DNA of 64,000 nt from Candidatus Arsenophonus triatominarum (lineage in GTDB: Bacteria; Pseudomonadota; Gammaproteobacteria; Enterobacterales; Enterobacteriaceae). The position numbers and the translations under genes were made by a program. Shown one piece after another: positions 33,500 through 44,468 of this stretch. Position 1 is the stretch's first letter; each line of letters opens with the position of its first letter. Where the stretch lies: contig NZ_LWMI01000016.1 of assembly GCF_001640365.1 (NCBI RefSeq), positions 372,001-436,000 of the forward strand. The letters run 5' to 3'. The notes beneath the pieces were generated by a model. It was not told where the DNA came from. It saw only the letters and a list, made by a program, of their open reading frames with translations, and did no database searches.

Positions 33500-34379
33500 T
33501 AGCTAGGCGACTTAATTTTGATTACAAGGTGTGTTATGAGTTATACAATTGATTTTCGACGTAAAGTAATATCTGTAAGGAAAGCCGAAGGTTTAACAAT
33601 TCGAGAAACTGCGAAACAATTCCGTATTGGAAAAGCGTCTTTAGTACGTTGGCTTAAACGACCAGAGCCAAAAAATTCAACGCCACGTAAGAGGAAGCTC
33701 GATAAAAATGCTTTAGCAAAAGATGTGGAACAGTATCCAGATGCTTACCAAAAGGAACGGGCAGAGCGATTCGGTGTTTGTAAAAAGACTATTGGCAATC
33801 CCTTAAAAAGCTGGGATTAACCTATAAAAAAAACTCTATTCCATCCAAAAACCAACGAAAGCGACAGGCTGGCACATCAGCAAAAAAGACAACAGTATGA
33901 AAAAAAAGATAAATCTGTTGTTTTTATTGATGAAAGTGGTTTTTCACATGACACTCCACGAACTCACGGCTATTCCCCAAAAGGTCACCGTTGTTTTGGC
34001 CTGAAAAACTGGGGTGCTAAGGGAAGAACAAATGTTATTGGCGCTTTATTGGGAACAACCCTTTTTGCTATCGGATTATTTGATTGCAATATTAACCGTG
34101 ATGTTTTTTATGTTTGGATCACAAAAATATTGCTCCCAGAACTTCCTGAAAATTCTGTTATTTTTATGGACAACGCTAGCTTTCACAAAGGTAAGAATAT
34201 TGAACAGGCAATTATAAACGCAGGACACCAGATAGAATATTTGCCTGTGTATTCACCAGATTTAAATCCTATAGAACATAAATGGTCTCAAGCTAAACGT
34301 AAAAAGATGGAAACAGGATGCACTATCGATGACCTGTTTTTAATACATATGCTGTAATCAAAATTAAGTCGCCTAGCTA
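33500..34379 (+). mobile_element. IS-B copy 5 (880 bp)
   Basis: Inserted in IS-A copy 6 with a TA duplication. One base shorter than the others. Confidence 0.95.
33536..34357 (+). pseudogene. IS-B copy 5 transposase, ORFA frameshifted
   Basis: Loss of one T near 33791 changes [10 protein letters not shown] to [12 protein letters not shown] and stops ORFA at codon 100. ORFB is intact. A dead derivative of a very recent expansion. Confidence 0.88.
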
Positions 34380-34704
34380 TACCAGGCATCCATCACTACC
34401 GCTTCTGGTATGATCCCTCTTTTTTTAGCAAGAGCGAGCATTTCGGAAAAGTGCGTGTTTTTTGTTTTTCCATCAGAATCTTTATCATAAATACGATAAT
34501 CAATAGAAATTGATTCAACAGTTGTTAGATTATGCCAACGTAAATTAACTAAACCTATGCCAGCAATAACATCATGTTCATTACCTGAATATTGATAATG
34601 GACCATCTCTATTTTTTACTACGTGTTTTGGCAATCAATGTATCATCAGCAATTAGTACGCAAGGGCTTTTTTTGTCTATAGAAGGTTTAACTAATCGCC
34701 ATAT

Positions 34705-35537
34705 AGTAGCTCAGACTTGATCTGACGGTTACCGGTTATTTATGCAGTACCTGTCAGGTTAAATTTGATTTAAATCTTTCTCTCTCCAAAGTTGTTTTCC
34801 ATCGTGTAAAGTTGCCATAGGAGTTCGACCGCAACACATTTTTCCTTGATGAGTGCGTTGGTTATTATATTCCGCTAACCATTTATCTAAATCAGCTTGT
34901 AATTCATCTAAAACCCTATAGATTTTCTTACGAAAAGCCACCTGATAGAACTCTTGTAATACAGTTTTATAAAAGCGTTCACAAATCCCATTAGTTTGAG
35001 GTGAACGAGCTTTAGTTTTTGTATGATCAATATCATTGATAGCGAGATAAAGTTGATAATCGTGATGTTCAACTTTACCACAATACTCACTGCCTCTGTC
35101 CGTCAGTATACGTAACACCGGTAACCCATGCTGGGAATAAAAAGGGAGAACCTTGTCATTTAATAAATCTGCCGCCGTTATCGCGCTTTTTGTTGTGTAA
35201 AGCTTACAATGAACGACTTTACTGTAAGTATCAATGTAAGTTTGTTGATAAACACGACCAACGCCTTTTAAATGACCGACATAAAAAGTATCTCGTGAAC
35301 CCAGATAACCTGGATGCGCTGTTTCAATCTCACCACAGGCTTCATCATCTTGCGCTTTCTTTTCTAGAGCACTGATTTGTGATTCTGACAGAATAATTCC
35401 TTCTGTTGTGATTTTATCTTCAAGCGCTTTTAGGCGTTTTGTAAAATTTTCGAGATTATGGCGCAGCCAAATAGAGCGAACGCCACTCCCCGAAACAAAA
35501 ATGCCTTTTTTTCTTAGTTCATTACTACTGCGGTGTT
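34705..35537 (-). mobile_element. IS481-family element, 5'-truncated
   Basis: Right end TAGTAGCTCAGACTTGATCT at about 34705. The 5' end and N-terminal HTH are missing where IS3-family DNA starts at 35538. A matching N-terminal piece lies at 54868-55130. Confidence 0.87.
34759..35530 (-). pseudogene. IS481 transposase lacking its N-terminus
   Basis: Open from about 35530 with no start: KKGIFVSGSGVRSIWLRHNL, then ETAHPGYLGSRDTFYVGHLK, IDTYSKVVH (Asp), LTDRGSEYCG (Asp) and RSPQTNGICERFYKTVL (Glu). It ends EKDLNQI. The rve DDE core is complete, but the HTH of about 60 residues is missing. Confidence 0.87.
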
Positions 35538-35547
35538 GTAGTGGTCA

Positions 35548-36880
<1,333 letters not shown>

Positions 36881-37272
36881 AATGACTTCCCTGATCACTA
36901 TGGAACATCACCTGTTTGGGATGCCCACGTAGTTCCCAAGCCATTTGTAGTGCTTTGGCGGTTAATTCTGAGTCTGGTGCAAATGACATTGCCCAGCCCA
37001 CCGGTTTTCGGGCAAACAAATCCAATACCACAGCCAGATAGGCCCATCGTGAGCCTGTCCAAATATAGGTTACATCGCCGCACCAAACCTGGTCAGGCTT
37101 TGTAACAGCGAACTGCCTATTGAGCAGATTTGGAATATCAATACGTTCATTTCCACCGCGGTTGTATTTATGTTTTCGCTCTTGGCAACTGACGATGATT
37201 AATTCTTTCATCAACTTACCCGCTAACCACCGCCCAAGTTTCACGTTGTGTGTGTAGTGGTCAACTAAAATT

Positions 37273-37512
37273 GGCCACTACATAGCCATTTTTACGCGTA
37301 TCGATTGACGTTGTCGATAGGGAGTGTTCTATTTCTGCCTGCAGGGCAGCTTCGGTAAGCTGTTTTATGAGTGGTGTATTCCATCTGTACCGAGTAAATT
37401 TTTACCTGATTGTAATTGCTTCAAAGCTTCATCAAAATTAAATGATTGATTTCTCATATGTCATACCTCTTTTTTTGAGTTTAAGATATGACGCAGATTT
37501 TTGAACACTACT
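37273..37512 (-). mobile_element. IS256-family 5' fragment
   Basis: Reverse complement of the left 240 bases of the IS256 element at 43014: terminal AGTGTTCAAAAA-type end, MRNQSFNFDEALKQLQ, up to the DTRKNGY region. It is truncated by the IS3 end. Only the N-terminal ~70 codons of the transposase remain. Confidence 0.85.
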
Positions 37513-38185
37513 CGCCTAACCCGTCAGGCAACATGCACCAGCCTACCTTCACAATTAGAAATTGAGTCCGATTTTAAGTTTTATGATGATAGGCTCTGGT
37601 TATTTGGCTTAACAGGGACAGCTAAGTCATCACGTTTACTGGAAATATTTAGATATGCGAACCGCCGATATGGTATCAATCTTTTTATCATTGACAGCCT
37701 GATGAAATGTGGGCTTGCCGATGATGATTGCAATGGGCAAAAAGCCTTTATGGATGCGTTGTGTGATTTTAAAAACAAAACCTCAAGCCATGTTATTTTA
37801 GTGACACACAGTCGTAAATCGGAAAGTGAAGAAAAACCCACAGGGAAAATGGACGTAAAAGGCTCTAGTTCAATCACTGACCTTGCTGATAACCTTTTTC
37901 ATCATCTGGCGCAATAAACGCAGAGAACGAGCGTTACAGAAGCTCGAGGCTAGTCAAATATTAACTGAAAAAGAGCAGGAGTATTTAAAAGAGCCATCCT
38001 CCATATTGTGTCTGGAAAAACAGTGAAATGGGGAAGGGTGGGAAGGAAAAATCTCACTGTATCTAAATAAAGAGGCTCATCAATTTTTAGCAGAAGAAAA
38101 CACAAGCCCTTACAATTATATAGCAAATATGCCAAACAACGACTATGACCAGGTTTGGATGAATCAAAACGTCTCAACAGATTGA
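37513..38185 (+). pseudogene. T7-gp4/DnaB-like phage helicase, C-terminal part
   Basis: RecA-fold helicase segment: GINLFIIDSLMKCG (Walker B type), HVILVTHSRKSESEEKPTGK and DVKGSSSITDLADNLF. The frame then breaks at a T-run near 37895. The rest (FIIWRNKRRERALQKLEASQ, KISLYLNKEAHQFLAEEN) continues in the next frame past a TGA to 38185. The N-terminal primase and Walker A are lost at the IS256 fragment. Confidence 0.75.
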
Positions 38186-38228
38186 TTTTTATTACTTAAA
38201 TACCCTCATCAAACAAGCAGGCCCCCCA

Positions 38229-38306
38229 ATGAAATACCTTATCAAAGCAATCATTGTTAAGGATGGTTGCGCACCTGTGTATTGGCAGTGTTATAAGATA
38301 TTTTAA
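38229..38306 (+). CDS. 25-codon ORF, probably truncated phage gene
   Basis: MKYLIKAIIVKDGCAPVYWQ, then CYKIF and a stop. Its end meets the convergent LRR gene. Too short to assign. Confidence 0.25.
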   Translation: MKYLIKAIIVKDGCAPVYWQCYKIF

Positions 38307-39262
38307 TATGAGTATCTTCTTTGTTTTTCTTTTTCAAAAAAATAATAATTTGAAAGAGTTAAATTATTATTAGCCAATCCATATAAAGGGTTGAGCTTAT
38401 TGGAAGAAAAATCAAAATATTCGATGGAATTAGATAGCTTAGGAAATTGTTTAAATTTATTATTTGATATATCTAAATATTTAATGGAAACAGGAACATT
38501 AATTAATTCTGTTAATTTGTTATTTGAGACATTTAAATAATTTAGTGAATTAGGTAATTCAGGTAAGTTCGTCAATTGATTATTACATGCTACAATTTTT
38601 GTTAAGCTAGATGGTAATTTTGGTAAATGTGCTAAGTGATTATCTGAAACATAAAGTTCAACTAAAAAATCAGGGAGGTTAGGCAGAGCAGTTAATTTGT
38701 TATTTAATACATTTAAATAACTTAGTGAATTAGGTAATTCAGATAAATTTGCAAGATTATTGCCAGAAAGACAAAGAAAGTTTAATCTGATTGGTAGTTC
38801 TGATATATTTGTGAAATTATTATTACAAGCTTGAAGAGTTTTTAAGGAGGTAGGTAATTGGGGTAGATCCATTAGTTGATTTTGAGAAATATCAATGTAA
38901 CTTAATGAATCAGGTAACATAGGCAGATTAGTTAACTTGTTTCCTGAAATATTTAATGAATTTATGAAAATAGGCAATTCAGGTAATGAACTTAAGTTTA
39001 AATGATCTAAACTAAGCCAATGATTATTTTTATCTAAGCATTCTTTTAGTCTTAATACAGCTATTTCACGGTACTCTCCATTGTATGTTGGTATGTCATT
39101 TTCCCAATTTTCCCAGATAGCATAAAGTTCTTCTTTATATTTATCTTCGGTAGTAAATATCTTATTTTTAGATAAATTAGTTATAGATAGAATCTGATTA
39201 TCGATATTAGCCTTTGGTAAAGAAAAAAGTTGAAATGATCCATTATCATATTCTCCTATCAT
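38303..39262 (-). CDS. Leucine-rich-repeat protein, YopM/IpaH-like type III effector candidate without NEL domain
   Basis: 319 residues. The start ATG 39262 has AAGGAG 7 bases upstream. Residues 1-95 include AIWENWENDIPTYNGEYREI and VLRLKECLDKNNHWLSLDHL, the helical pre-LRR signature of the IpaH/SspH/SlrP/YopM group. From about residue 85 to 295 there are about ten 20-21-residue repeats of the bacterial type, with LPxLPxSL and LxxxNNxLTxLP cores. After the last repeat only a short tail (FEKEKQRRYSY) remains, so there is no E3 ligase domain with its catalytic Cys. Secretion by a type III system and delivery to host cells are inferred from family only. Single, intact, in phage debris. Confidence 0.82.
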   Translation of the reverse strand: MIGEYDNGSFQLFSLPKANIDNQILSITNLSKNKIFTTEDKYKEELYAIWENWENDIPTYNGEYREIAVLRLKECLDKNNHWLSLDHLNLSSLPELPIFINSLNISGNKLTNLPMLPDSLSYIDISQNQLMDLPQLPTSLKTLQACNNNFTNISELPIRLNFLCLSGNNLANLSELPNSLSYLNVLNNKLTALPNLPDFLVELYVSDNHLAHLPKLPSSLTKIVACNNQLTNLPELPNSLNYLNVSNNKLTELINVPVSIKYLDISNNKFKQFPKLSNSIEYFDFSSNKLNPLYGLANNNLTLSNYYFFEKEKQRRYSY

Positions 39263-39449
39263 AATTCACTCCTTATATAGCATTATAAAATAATATATTT
39301 TATGTCAAAATAGAATATAAATATTCTAAATCAAGATGGAAAAAGCTACTTGTTATCGCTCTTGTAATATTTTGCGCACTGTATAGCCTGTTATCGTTAA
39401 GCTAGGAGAATACCCTTACGAGTTACCGCTCATGCAGAGATTACCTATG
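39263..39449. other. Region upstream of the LRR gene
   Basis: The first ~90 bases are AT-rich and should contain the effector promoter. The remainder (from about 39395, plus strand) encodes the 5' end of the gene interrupted by ME-1 copy 10 (RVTAHAEITYG). Confidence 0.4.
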
Positions 39450-39866
39450 CACGAGTTTCGCACCAATAAAAAACGCTCTATTTTTAAGTTTAATTCAGCA
39501 TAATATATAAATAGACAAAATCTTATAAATTAAAAGCAACTTATTATAATTTAAACAAATTTATACGTTTTAGTAACTTGCAAATTAACCATTGCTTTTA
39601 AGCCATTTCTGGAATTTTATATGCCTGTGCGAAACTCGTGCTATGGTGAGATGACGATTGCCAAAATAGCGATGCTGGCAAATATGACCGTCAGACTTAA
39701 GGTGGGTGAAATGGATGAAATCTACCGTCAAATGAAAAGTGAGCTAAAACGAATAAAAACGATGCGACTTCAAGGTTTTTCAGGACGTATTGAGTTTTTC
39801 TTACCGGATTGGTATCAGGCAGGCATTACCTTTCGAATGGGCGAAGAAATAGCCCACAAACGCTAA
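39410..39866 (+). pseudogene. Lambdoid prophage gene of unknown family, interrupted by ME-1
   Basis: Without ME-1 copy 10 and one CTATG the frame reads RVTAHAEITYGEMTIAKIAM, then MTVRLKVGEMDEIYRQMKSE, ending MGEEIAHKR. The true start is not clear. With the MITE, translation can restart at the ATG in its right end (39621), giving MPVRNSCYGEMTIAK in the native frame and an 81-residue protein. Confidence 0.45.
39450..39640 (+). repeat. ME-1 copy 10
   Basis: 191 bp with a perfect CTATG duplication. Its terminal ATG is in frame with the interrupted gene. Confidence 0.95.
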
Positions 39867-39872
39867 ACAATC

Positions 39873-40136
39873 ATGAACATTCAACGCAGGGCATTGAGAC
39901 CATGCCACTATTCACACGAGTTTCGCACCAATAAAAAAACGCTCTATTTTTAAGTTTAATTCAGCATAATATATAAATAGATAAAATCTTATAAATTAAA
40001 AGCAACTTATTGTAATTTAAACAAATTTATACGTTTTAGTAACTTGCAAATTAACCATTGCTTTTAAGCCATTTCTGGAATTTTATATGCCTGTGCGAAA
40101 CTCGTGTATTCATATTTTATTGCCGGAGGGGAATGA
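39873..40136 (+). pseudogene. Tiny ORF directly preceding antiterminator Q, split by ME-1
   Basis: MNIQRRALRPCHYS, then after removal of ME-1 copy 11 YFIAGGE and TGA, the stop directly abutting the Q start (TGAATG). The arrangement suggests translational coupling to Q in the parent phage. Confidence 0.4.
39915..40106 (+). repeat. ME-1 copy 11
   Basis: 192 bp, flanked by TATTCA on both sides (5-6 bp duplication). It ends 30 bases before Q. Confidence 0.95.
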
Positions 40137-40514
40137 ATGCGGAACATTCAGCAGGTATTAGCTCGCTGGGGAGCATGGGTAGCTGATAATAGAGAAGATG
40201 TGTATTGGTCACCTGTAGCAGCAGGATTTAAGGGGCTAATTCCGCTTAAAATAAAATCCAAACCCCAGTGCTGCGAAGATGATGCCATGATTATTTCAAG
40301 TTGTATGGCTAAACTAAATCAGAAAAACAGTGATATCCACGATTTACTCTTTGAATACTATGTATTTGGTAAAACGTTTATCCAATTAGCTGATGAACAC
40401 CATTGCTCAGACACACATATAGGGAAAAAACCACAAAAAACGGAAGACGTGATTGAAGGTATGTTGATGCTGCTGAACATAAAATTGGAAATGGATCCGG
40501 ATGTAGAAAAATAG
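40137..40514 (+). CDS. Phage antitermination protein Q (Phage_antitermQ type)
   Basis: Late-gene regulator letting RNA polymerase read through terminators into the lysis and morphogenesis genes. 125 residues: [33 protein letters not shown], then [12 protein letters not shown] and an HTH-like [16 protein letters not shown] segment ([20 protein letters not shown]). Matches phage 82-type Q in length and motif order. GGAGGGG lies just upstream. Reading frame intact. Confidence 0.85.
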   Translation: MRNIQQVLARWGAWVADNREDVYWSPVAAGFKGLIPLKIKSKPQCCEDDAMIISSCMAKLNQKNSDIHDLLFEYYVFGKTFIQLADEHHCSDTHIGKKPQKTEDVIEGMLMLLNIKLEMDPDVEK

Positions 40515-40706
40515 CCTAAAAATACTTTACGATCGTAAAAATCCTGATATTGTGATAAGAGTGACAACAACGTCAGTTAACTTACTTCAGTCTGCTTTTT
40601 GTGGGATTATTCAATTTTAGCTAAAATTATTGAAAGTATTTCATCGTGTGTTTTTTTATCATATTGTTACAATACTTTCAATAGTAATTTTTATGGGGAG
40701 GTAATT

Positions 40707-41248
40707 ATGAATATAAGCACAAGTTGTCCTAGCCAATTTGCATCCATATCATCAGCGGAATCATTCACGAGTTTCGCACAGGCATATAAAATTCCAGAAA
40801 TGGCTTAAAAGCAATGGTTAATTTGCAAGTTACTAAAACGTATAAATTTGTTTAAATTACAATAAGTTGCTTTTAATTTATAAGATTTTGTCTATTTATA
40901 TATTATGCTGAATTAAACTTAAAAATAGAGCGTTTTTTTATTGGTGCGAAACTCGTGTTATTCTCAAAAAATGAGAGAGATAAAGCATTTTTAACAAAAA
41001 ATAATGTTAATAATAAGACCGTGAAATTTGATGACATTCCGGTAATCTATCATTTTAGTGCAGACAAGAATGAGAATAAAAGCACTAAATTACATGTTAC
41101 AGTACAGGAGTACAGACGCGCTGTAGATAAGCAAGCAAAATTATATGGGCTAAGGGCTGCTTTTGGACATGATCAGCCCTTTAAAGATCCTTACCCTTAC
41201 GACCATAAAGTTGGTTTGGAAAATATGGTTAAATATAATAATAAATAA
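40707..41248 (+). pseudogene. Cargo ORF between Q and lysis genes, split by ME-1
   Basis: Start ATG 40707 with a strong GGGGAGG 7 bases upstream. It begins MNISTSCPSQFASISSAES, a Ser/Thr-rich, Cys-containing start like many type III secretion signals. ME-1 copy 12 interrupts it (40766-40957). Downstream it reads FSKNERDKAFLTKNN, VKFDDIPVIYHFSADKNENK and LHVTVQEYRRAVDKQAKLYG to the stop at 41248; about 117 residues without the MITE. With the insertion the first part ends [13 protein letters not shown]. Family unknown; its position and own terminator suggest a phage-borne moron. Confidence 0.55.
40766..40957 (-). repeat. ME-1 copy 12
   Basis: 192 bp. The TCATT/TTATT flanks match in four of five bases, consistent with an older insertion. 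Confidence 0.92.
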
Positions 41249-41300
41249 TATTTTTAACTAATTTCACTTTTAATATCGTACTCACCAAAAAATTAATAAG

Positions 41301-41326
41301 GCCTCGCTTTTGCGGGGCGTTTTTAT
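41301..41326 (+). terminator. Intrinsic terminator after the cargo ORF
   Basis: Stem GCCTCGC/GCGGGGC (one G-T pair) with a TTTT loop, followed by GTTTTTATT. It lies between the cargo ORF and the holin. Confidence 0.8.
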
Positions 41327-41424
41327 TTACGCCACGGCAATACTCACAAATCAAATAGTCTAAACAAGTAAGGCGGTTGGCTCCCTGTTAATTTAAAGCA
41401 ATGGAACCCTCAAAGGTAGGGTAT

Positions 41425-41646
41425 ATGCGTATGTCTGAAAAATACTCAACCCCGACGGCCTACCTCTGGAGCATTATGACAACTATCTTAGGTTTTTTTA
41501 CCCTTGAGCAGTGGGTAGCTGTGATGGGTATTGTCTGCACGATAGGGACATTTTTTATCAACGTGTACTACCGCAAAAAGGAGTACAAACTCAAGGAACG
41601 TCAGTATGAAGATACCGAAAAAAATATTGATGGCAACGGGCGGTAG
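41425..41646 (+). CDS. Phage holin
   Basis: About 73 residues from ATG 41425 (GTAGGG upstream); an ATG two codons later is an alternative start. It has one or two membrane segments, SIMTTILGFFTLEQWVAVMG and IVCTIGTFFINVYY, then a basic tail YRKKEYKLKERQ. This is the class II holin layout. It overlaps the endolysin start by 41 bases, as in lysis cassettes. Confidence 0.8.
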   Translation: MRMSEKYSTPTAYLWSIMTTILGFFTLEQWVAVMGIVCTIGTFFINVYYRKKEYKLKERQYEDTEKNIDGNGR

Positions 41647-41872
41647 TGCGTTGTTTTTAGCCTCAACGATGATAACGCATTTTGAAGGATTAAAATTTAA
41701 ACCTTACTTCGATGGAGGTGGTGTACTCTCTGTTTGTTATGGTCATACAGGCAAGGATATTGTGCGTAACCGGATGTACACGCAAGAAGACTGCGATAAG
41801 TGGCTTAATGACGATTTAAAAGCCGTTAAACGTTATGTTGACCCGTTGATTAAGGTCAATATCAACACGCTA

Positions 41873-42753
41873 TAGCTAGGCGACTTAATTTTGATTACAA
41901 GGTGTGTTATGAGTTATACAATTGATTTTCGACGTAAAGTAATATCTGTAAGGAAAGCCGAAGGTTTAACAATTCGAGAAACTGCGAAACAATTCCGTAT
42001 TGGAAAAGCGTCTTTAGTACGTTGGCTTAAACGACCAGAGCCAAAAAATTCAACGCCACGTAAGAGGAAGCTCGATAAAAATGCTTTAGCAAAAGATGTG
42101 GAACAGTATCCAGATGCTTACCAAAAGGAACGGGCAGAGCGATTCGGTGTTTGTAAAAAGACTATTTGGCAATCCCTTAAAAAGCTGGGATTAACCTATA
42201 AAAAAAACTCTATTCCATCCAAAAACCAACGAAAGCGACAGGCTGGCACATCAGCAAAAAAGACAACAGTATGAAAAAAAAGATAAATCTGTTGTTTTTA
42301 TTGATGAAAGTGGTTTTTCACATGACACTCCACGAACTCACGGCTATTCCCCAAAAGGTCACCGTTGTTTTGGCCTGAAAAACTGGGGTGCTAAGGGAAG
42401 AACAAATGTTATTGGCGCTTTATTGGGAACAACCCTTTTTGCTATCGGATTATTTGATTGCAATATTAATCGTGATGTTTTTTATGTTTGGATCACAAAA
42501 ATATTGCTCCCAGAACTTCCTGAAAATTCTGTTATTTTTATGGACAACGCTAGCTTTCACAAAGGTAAGAATATTGAACAGGCAATTATAAACGCAGGAC
42601 ACCAGATAGAATATTTGCCTGTGTATTCACCAGATTTAAATCCTATAGAACATAAATGGTCTCAAGCTAAACGTAAAAAGATGGAAACAGGATGCACTAT
42701 CGATGACCTGTTTTTAATACATATGCTGTAATCAAAATTAAGTCGCCTAGCTA
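41873..42753 (+). mobile_element. IS-B copy 6
   Basis: 881 bp, clean TA duplication inside the endolysin. Confidence 0.95.
41909..42731 (+). CDS. IS630-family transposase (IS-B copy 6)
   Basis: Both ORFs identical in protein sequence to copy 2. Confidence 0.86.
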
Positions 42754-42914
42754 TAACGTGGGCGTGGGCAATTTTGCCAAATCGACCTTGCTCAAAAAGC
42801 TCAACAACAATGACCGAAAAGGGGCATGTGATGAAATGAAGCGGTGGGTTTATGTGAAAGGCGAAATTTGGAAAGGGATAATTACCCGTCGGGAAATTGA
42901 GAGCGTAATATGTT

Positions 42915-43013
42915 CACGAGTTTCGCACCAATAAAAAAACGCTCTATTTTTAAGTTTAATTCAGCATAATATATAAATTAGACAAAATCTTATAAATTAA
43001 AAGCAACTTAAGT
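42915..43013 (+). repeat. ME-1 copy 13, left half only
   Basis: About 99 bases from CACGAGTTTCGCACC, cut by the IS256 element. The right half is not on the other side of IS256, so flanking DNA was lost. Confidence 0.88.
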
Positions 43014-44299
43014 AGTGTTCAAAAACCTGTGTCATATCTTAAACTCAAAAAAAGAGGTATGACATATGAGAAATCAATCATTTAATTTTGATGAAGCGTT
43101 GAAGCAATTACAATCAGGTAAAAATTTACTCGGTACGGATGGAATACTCACACCACTCATAAAACAGCTGACCGAAGCTGCCCTGCAGGCAGAAATAGAA
43201 CACTACCTATCGACAACGTCAATCGATACGCGTAAAAATGGCTATACTCGAAAAACGGTTAAATCGACATCAGGTCAATTTGAACTGAAAACGCCCAGAG
43301 ACAGGTCAGGTGCTTTTTAGCCTCAGCTCATTAAGAAAAATCAGACAAAATTATCAGAGGATATTGATAACAAAATCCTATCGTTATATTTGCATTAGGC
43401 ATGAGTTATCGTGATATTCAAAAACATGTTGCAGAATTATATGGACTGGAAATATCAGATGGAGCTATTACGCATATTACTGACAATTACTCCCTGAATT
43501 AAAAGCCTGGCAACAACACCCTCTGGAGGCGCTCTATCCTTTTGTCTGGCTCGATGCCATTCATTACAAGATAAAACATGATGGTCACTATATCAATAAG
43601 GCAATCTACACAGTACTTGGACTAACCACCGATGGGCATAAGGAATTGTTAGGACTCTATATGTCTAAAACAGAAGGAGCACATCATTGGCTGAGCGTTC
43701 TGACTGACTTACATAACCGTGGTATACAAGATATTTTAATCGCTTGTATTGACGGATTAAAAGGGTTTCCAGAAGCGATAGCCAGTATTTTCCCGCAGAC
43801 AGAAGTTCAGCTATGCGTAGTTCATCAAATTTGCAATAGCTTACGTTATATTGCCAGTAAAGACCAAAAAGCCTTTATGGCTGATTTTAAGCCGGTTTAT
43901 CGTGCAGATACTAAAGCGGCTGCTGAGCTTGCCCTTGATGAACTGGAAACGAAATGGGATGAAAAATACCCGATAGTGCTAGAATCCTGGCGAAGTAAAT
44001 GGGAGTTGCTCAGTGCTTATTTTCGATACCCTAAAGCCATTAAAAACCCATTTATACGACCAATGCAGTAGAGGCGGTTCATCGGCAGTTTAGGAAATTA
44101 ACTAAAACCAAAGGGGCTTTTCCTAATGAAAACAGCTTATTAAAATTACTTTATATTGGCATCAATCAGGTATCCAACAAATGGACTATGCCGATTAGTA
44201 ACTGGGCGTTAACCATTGCTCAATTGTCCATCTATTTTAAAGGGCGCCTAGATGGTATAATCAAAATATAAAATCCCCTGACACAGAATTATGAACACC
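43014..44299 (+). mobile_element. IS256-family element, degenerate
   Basis: Inverted ends AGTGTTCAAAAACCTGTGTC (left) and TGACACAGAATTATGAACAC (right). About 1.29 kb. The transposase is broken. Confidence 0.88.
43066..44270 (+). pseudogene. IS256 (mutator-type) transposase with at least three frame lesions
   Basis: Start MRNQSFNFDEALKQLQSG to PRDRSGAF, with a stop at 43320. The frame is lost around 43380-43640. It is recovered for KTEGAHHWLSVLTDLHNRG, IACIDGLKGFPEAI (Asp) and VQLCVVHQICNSLRY. A deletion after KNPFIRPMQ comes next, then VHRQFRKLTKTKGAFPNENS to the end. The catalytic residues are recognisable but no full frame exists. Confidence 0.88.
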
Positions 44300-44468
44300 C
44301 TCGCGGTTAACTTCAGCAGGAGGTCAATCCCGACATCTGATTTTGCAGATGCAAATAAACTATAGCGTATGATTTCTTCTTTCGTCAATTTTAATTTTTT
44401 GCTGCTTCTTGCGTTTTATAAAAAAATACTATTAATTGAGGTTATTGATTTATTAACATGTTAAAATT
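44300..44468. other. Spacer before the LuxR-type regulator
   Basis: Carries the end of an unidentified frame (SRRSIPTSDFADANKL, stop at about 44362) and an AT-rich promoter region. Confidence 0.35.

Larger units (their letters stand above)
32990..34703 (-). mobile_element. IS-A copy 6, interrupted by IS-B and truncated
   Basis: Right end CACGAGTTTCGCAC at 32990. The sequence is split by IS-B copy 5 (33500-34379), and the 5' part is lost at 34703, where IS481 begins. The transposase pieces at 34606-34373 and 33499-33010 follow the copy 2 protein. Confidence 0.88.
41606..42914 (+). pseudogene. SAR endolysin (GH24 lysozyme, RrrD-like), broken by IS-B and ME-1
   Basis: Muramidase of the lysis cassette. 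The N-terminal signal-arrest-release helix ILMATGGSALFLASTMI is at residues 8-24. The catalytic Glu is in THFEGLKFKPYFDGGG and the Cys/Thr side of the active site in LSVCYGHTG. IS-B copy 6 follows codon 90. The rest ([40 protein letters not shown]) runs to ME-1 copy 13 at 42915. No functional lysozyme is expected. Confidence 0.88.

Noticed and set aside
37250..37280. TGTAGTGG...CCACTACA as a complete tiny element
   Set aside because: Partly self-complementary terminal sequence of the IS3 element; I could not define a second boundary or duplication.
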